Of a stretch of 64,000 nucleotides of DNA, positions 62,318 to 64,000 are shown piece after piece. Within the stretch, counting starts at the first letter, position 1. The number at the start of each line of letters is the position of its first letter. This stretch comes from Lachnospiraceae bacterium (GTDB taxonomy: Bacteria > Bacillota > Clostridia > Lachnospirales > Lachnospiraceae): positions 1 through 64,000 of the forward strand of contig JAQUVX010000006.1 of assembly GCA_028693165.1 (NCBI GenBank), written 5' to 3'. Under the pieces are notes generated by a model. That model had not been told where the DNA came from. It did no database searches and saw only the letters and a program-made list of their open reading frames with translations. The position numbers and the translations under genes are program-made.

Positions 62318-62367
62318 AATAAAAAAACACAAAAAAACAAGGCAGCCGCAAGGTTTTTGCGACTGCC
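62318..62367 (-). terminator. intrinsic terminator of the lgt-spo0E operon
   Basis: On the minus strand GGCAGTCGCAA pairs with TTGCGGCTGCC (one G-U pair) and is followed by TTGTTTTTTTGTG. It isolates the lgt operon from PmraZ. Confidence 0.88.
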
Positions 62368-62385
62368 TCCAGATTATGTATCTTC

Positions 62386-62541
62386 TTAAAATCCGGCTAC
62401 AACATATTGTTCGATCAACTGATCCAGTTTTACACTGTTCTCATAAATTTCTTCGTAGTGTTCCTTCTTTTCAATGCTGGTATTCAGTTTATATCTTGCT
62501 GTCTCAATTTTTTTCATCAATTCTTCTTTTGAAGTTCTCAT
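62386..62541 (-). CDS. Spo0E-like aspartyl-phosphate phosphatase
   Basis: This 51-aa protein is too short for most gene callers. It is two helices with the Spo0E-family signature SVKLDQLIEQY (S-x3-D) at the end of KKEHYEEIYEN. Family members dephosphorylate Spo0A-P and delay sporulation. ATG at 62541 has AAGGAG 9 bp upstream; an ATG two codons earlier is too close. It follows lgt by 13 bp and is cotranscribed with it. Confidence 0.85.
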   Translation of the reverse strand: MRTSKEELMKKIETARYKLNTSIEKKEHYEEIYENSVKLDQLIEQYVVAGF

Positions 62542-62554
62542 TTCCATCTTCTCC

Positions 62555-63427
62555 TTATGTTGATTTTTCAAGTTTATGCAGGTTTCTGTGCCGCAAAAGG
62601 AGCATGACTGCCGCCGCCAGCATGAGCACCAGTGACAAGGCCTGTGACACCGGAATTCCCGTTCCAAACAAAATAAGCTGATCTGTGCGCAGTCCCTCAA
62701 TCCAGAAGCGTCCCGCACCATAACCCAACAGATAGATCCACAACATCTCACCGTCAAACTTCTTGCGTTTGCGGTACCAGAGCATAAAACACAAAAGTCC
62801 CAGATTCCAGAGCGATTCATACAAAAAGGTCGGATGTACCTGGATATATTCCACACCATCAGCCACAATGCTGTGACTGAGCACATCTGCATTCAGCATA
62901 TTCTCATTGACCAGCGCCCGGCGGATCCGCATGGCAAACAGGCTGTCCGTATAACCGCCAAATGCCTCGCAGTTAAAAAAGTTGCCCCATCGTCCAATGA
63001 TCTGTCCCGCTACAAGTCCCAGAACCCCCGTGTCCGCCATCGAAAAGAAGGACACCTTCTTGATGCGCGTATAGACAATCATCGTCAGAACCGCAGCGAT
63101 CACGCCTCCGTAAATAGCCAGGCCGCCTGCCCTTAAATTGAAAATCTGCATTAAATTTTCCTTATAGTAGTCCCACTCAAATACTACATAATAGATTCTC
63201 GCCCCGATGATGGAACACACAATCCCATACAAAGCAAAATCCATATAAAGCTCCGGGTCCTGACCTCTTCGCTTCGCATCGGACTGCGCGATCCAGATGC
63301 CTGCAAGCATTCCAAGCCCGATTATGATTCCGTAGTATGCAATTCGGAATCCAAACACCGAAACACTGTTTCGCAAATGCTGTATCGCGATACCCAGATG
63401 TACGAAACTGATATCCGCTCCCTCCAT
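62555..63427 (-). CDS. lgt: prolipoprotein diacylglyceryl transferase Lgt
   Basis: Lgt transfers diacylglycerol to the lipobox Cys of prelipoproteins in the membrane. The 290-aa protein has about seven membrane segments and the signatures GFRIAYYGIIIGLGMLAG, GARIYYVVFEWDYY, NLRAGGLAIYGGVI, GQIIGRWGNFFNCEAFGG and VHPTFLYESLWNLG. The Arg in GRWGNFFN and the His in VHPTFLYES are the key conserved positions. It starts its own operon with the Spo0E-like gene. Confidence 0.95.
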   Translation of the reverse strand: MEGADISFVHLGIAIQHLRNSVSVFGFRIAYYGIIIGLGMLAGIWIAQSDAKRRGQDPELYMDFALYGIVCSIIGARIYYVVFEWDYYKENLMQIFNLRAGGLAIYGGVIAAVLTMIVYTRIKKVSFFSMADTGVLGLVAGQIIGRWGNFFNCEAFGGYTDSLFAMRIRRALVNENMLNADVLSHSIVADGVEYIQVHPTFLYESLWNLGLLCFMLWYRKRKKFDGEMLWIYLLGYGAGRFWIEGLRTDQLILFGTGIPVSQALSLVLMLAAAVMLLLRHRNLHKLEKST

Positions 63428-63456
63428 GATTTATATCTCCTTTCGATGTTAATCAC

Positions 63457-63485
63457 ATTTTACCGCCAAGATACCCGAAAATCAA
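63457..63485 (-). promoter_or_regulatory. lgt promoter
   Basis: TTGATT (63480-63485) and TAAAAT (63457-63462) are 17 bp apart on the minus strand, about 30 bp before the lgt start. Confidence 0.55.
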
Positions 63486-63630
63486 ACAAATTCGTCCGAC
63501 TAATGTTGACAGGATTCGACAAAAACGGGTATTTGGTCTTTTCATTGCGTAGATTCTATGCTACAATTAATCCGCATGAAAATCAAGTACAAATTTCATC
63601 CAAACTTCAAAGAACAGGAAGGTAACCGAT

Positions 63631-64000
63631 ATGAAATTAGGTATTGTGGGGCTGCCAAACGTTGGCAAAAGTACCCTGTTTAACTCTCTGACCAAGGCCG
63701 GCGCCGAGTCCGCCAACTATCCGTTCTGTACCATAGATCCGAATGTAGGTGTCGTTCCGGTTCCGGACCGCCGCCTCAAGCTGCTGGGAGATCTGTATCA
63801 TTCCAAGAAGGTGACCCCGGCCGTGATCGAATTTGTCGATATTGCAGGGCTGGTAAAGGGCGCTTCCAAGGGCGAAGGTCTGGGCAACCAGTTCCTTGCC
63901 AACATCCGCGAGGTGGACGCGATCGTTCATGTCGTCCGCTGCTTCGAGGATCCGAACGTCATCCACGTGGAGGGAAGCGTGGATCCGCTGCGTGACATCG
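63631..64000 (+). CDS. ychF: redox-regulated ATPase YchF (N-terminal part)
   Basis: The reading frame starts at ATG 63631 with GGAAGG just upstream and runs off the right edge. The first 123 residues show the Obg-family G1 loop [14 protein letters not shown], the YchF-specific [16 protein letters not shown], the G3 motif [20 protein letters not shown] and [16 protein letters not shown]. YchF is a ribosome-associated ATPase of the Obg family. It is divergent from lgt and is the second plus-strand gene of the window; the fragment is intact as far as seen. Confidence 0.96.
   Translation, partial: MKLGIVGLPNVGKSTLFNSLTKAGAESANYPFCTIDPNVGVVPVPDRRLKLLGDLYHSKKVTPAVIEFVDIAGLVKGASKGEGLGNQFLANIREVDAIVHVVRCFEDPNVIHVEGSVDPLRDI

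Noticed and set aside
62386-62892. 168-codon frame ending with the Spo0E-like sequence
   Set aside because: Its first two thirds are antisense-like nonsense within lgt; only the last 51 codons have a proper SD and family motif.
1-64000. tRNA genes, insertion sequences or prophage genes
   Set aside because: No tRNA cloverleaf, transposase, integrase or phage protein was recognised in any intergenic stretch or reading frame.

Overview
The window looks like chromosome from an endospore-forming member of the Clostridia, most likely Lachnospiraceae. The evidence is a Firmicutes-type dcw cluster (mraZ to ftsZ) with two class B penicillin-binding proteins, spoIIGA-sigE and spoIIP, a Spo0E-like phosphatase, a tryptophan T-box, strong SD sequences of the AGGAGG type, anaerobic-type cobalamin genes and a pectin-use locus. 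Almost every gene lies on the minus strand; the exceptions are the GH105 hydrolase and the ychF fragment at the right edge.

Layout, left to right. (1) 1-350: tandem strong promoters and a leader that look like the start of an rRNA operon running off the left edge. (2) 351-5240: trpEGDCF operon under a Trp T-box; trpBA are not here. (3) 5261-7770: OmpR-type response regulator and sensor kinase. (4) 7828-15753: aspS, hisS, hemZ-like radical SAM gene, a metallo-beta-lactamase hydrolase and bifunctional relA/spoT. (5) 15817-24171: a five-gene operon encoding an MBL-fold phosphodiesterase-like protein, a GAF/HD-GYP protein, a large secreted FecR-domain protein, an exported NHL-repeat protein and a CHASE2 class III nucleotide cyclase. 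It looks like one envelope-to-second-messenger signalling unit and is the best candidate for an undescribed system here. (6) 24300-29290: five cobalamin genes (cbiH, cobT, cbiF, cbiP/cobQ, cbiC), without a recognisable B12 riboswitch. (7) 29303-32318: a repeat-rich intergenic stretch, then GNAT, SRPBCC, DUF3781-like, an HTH regulator fused to a complete desulfoferrodoxin, and apt. (8) 32383-42507: GHL10 hydrolase, LacI regulator, GH28, sugar ABC transporter (no ATPase gene), an unknown 113-aa gene, divergent GH105 and a YiaK-like reductase: a pectin/rhamnogalacturonan utilisation locus with two LacI-type palindromes. (9) 42508-43049: a gene-free stretch with the same TTTTGGTA repeats as region 7. 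(10) 43050-49081: hemW, lepA, spoIIP, sigE, spoIIGA behind a Spo0A-type promoter. (11) 49177-62308: ftsZ and the dcw cluster ftsQ, murA, ftsW, murD, mraY, two PBPs, ftsL, rsmH, mraZ, with a MraZ operator array. (12) 62318-64000: Spo0E-like gene, lgt and the divergent start of ychF.

Functional assignments rest on motif recognition in the translated sequence; no database search was run. Starts were moved from the longest reading frame wherever an SD sequence pointed to a better one, and this is stated in each entry.
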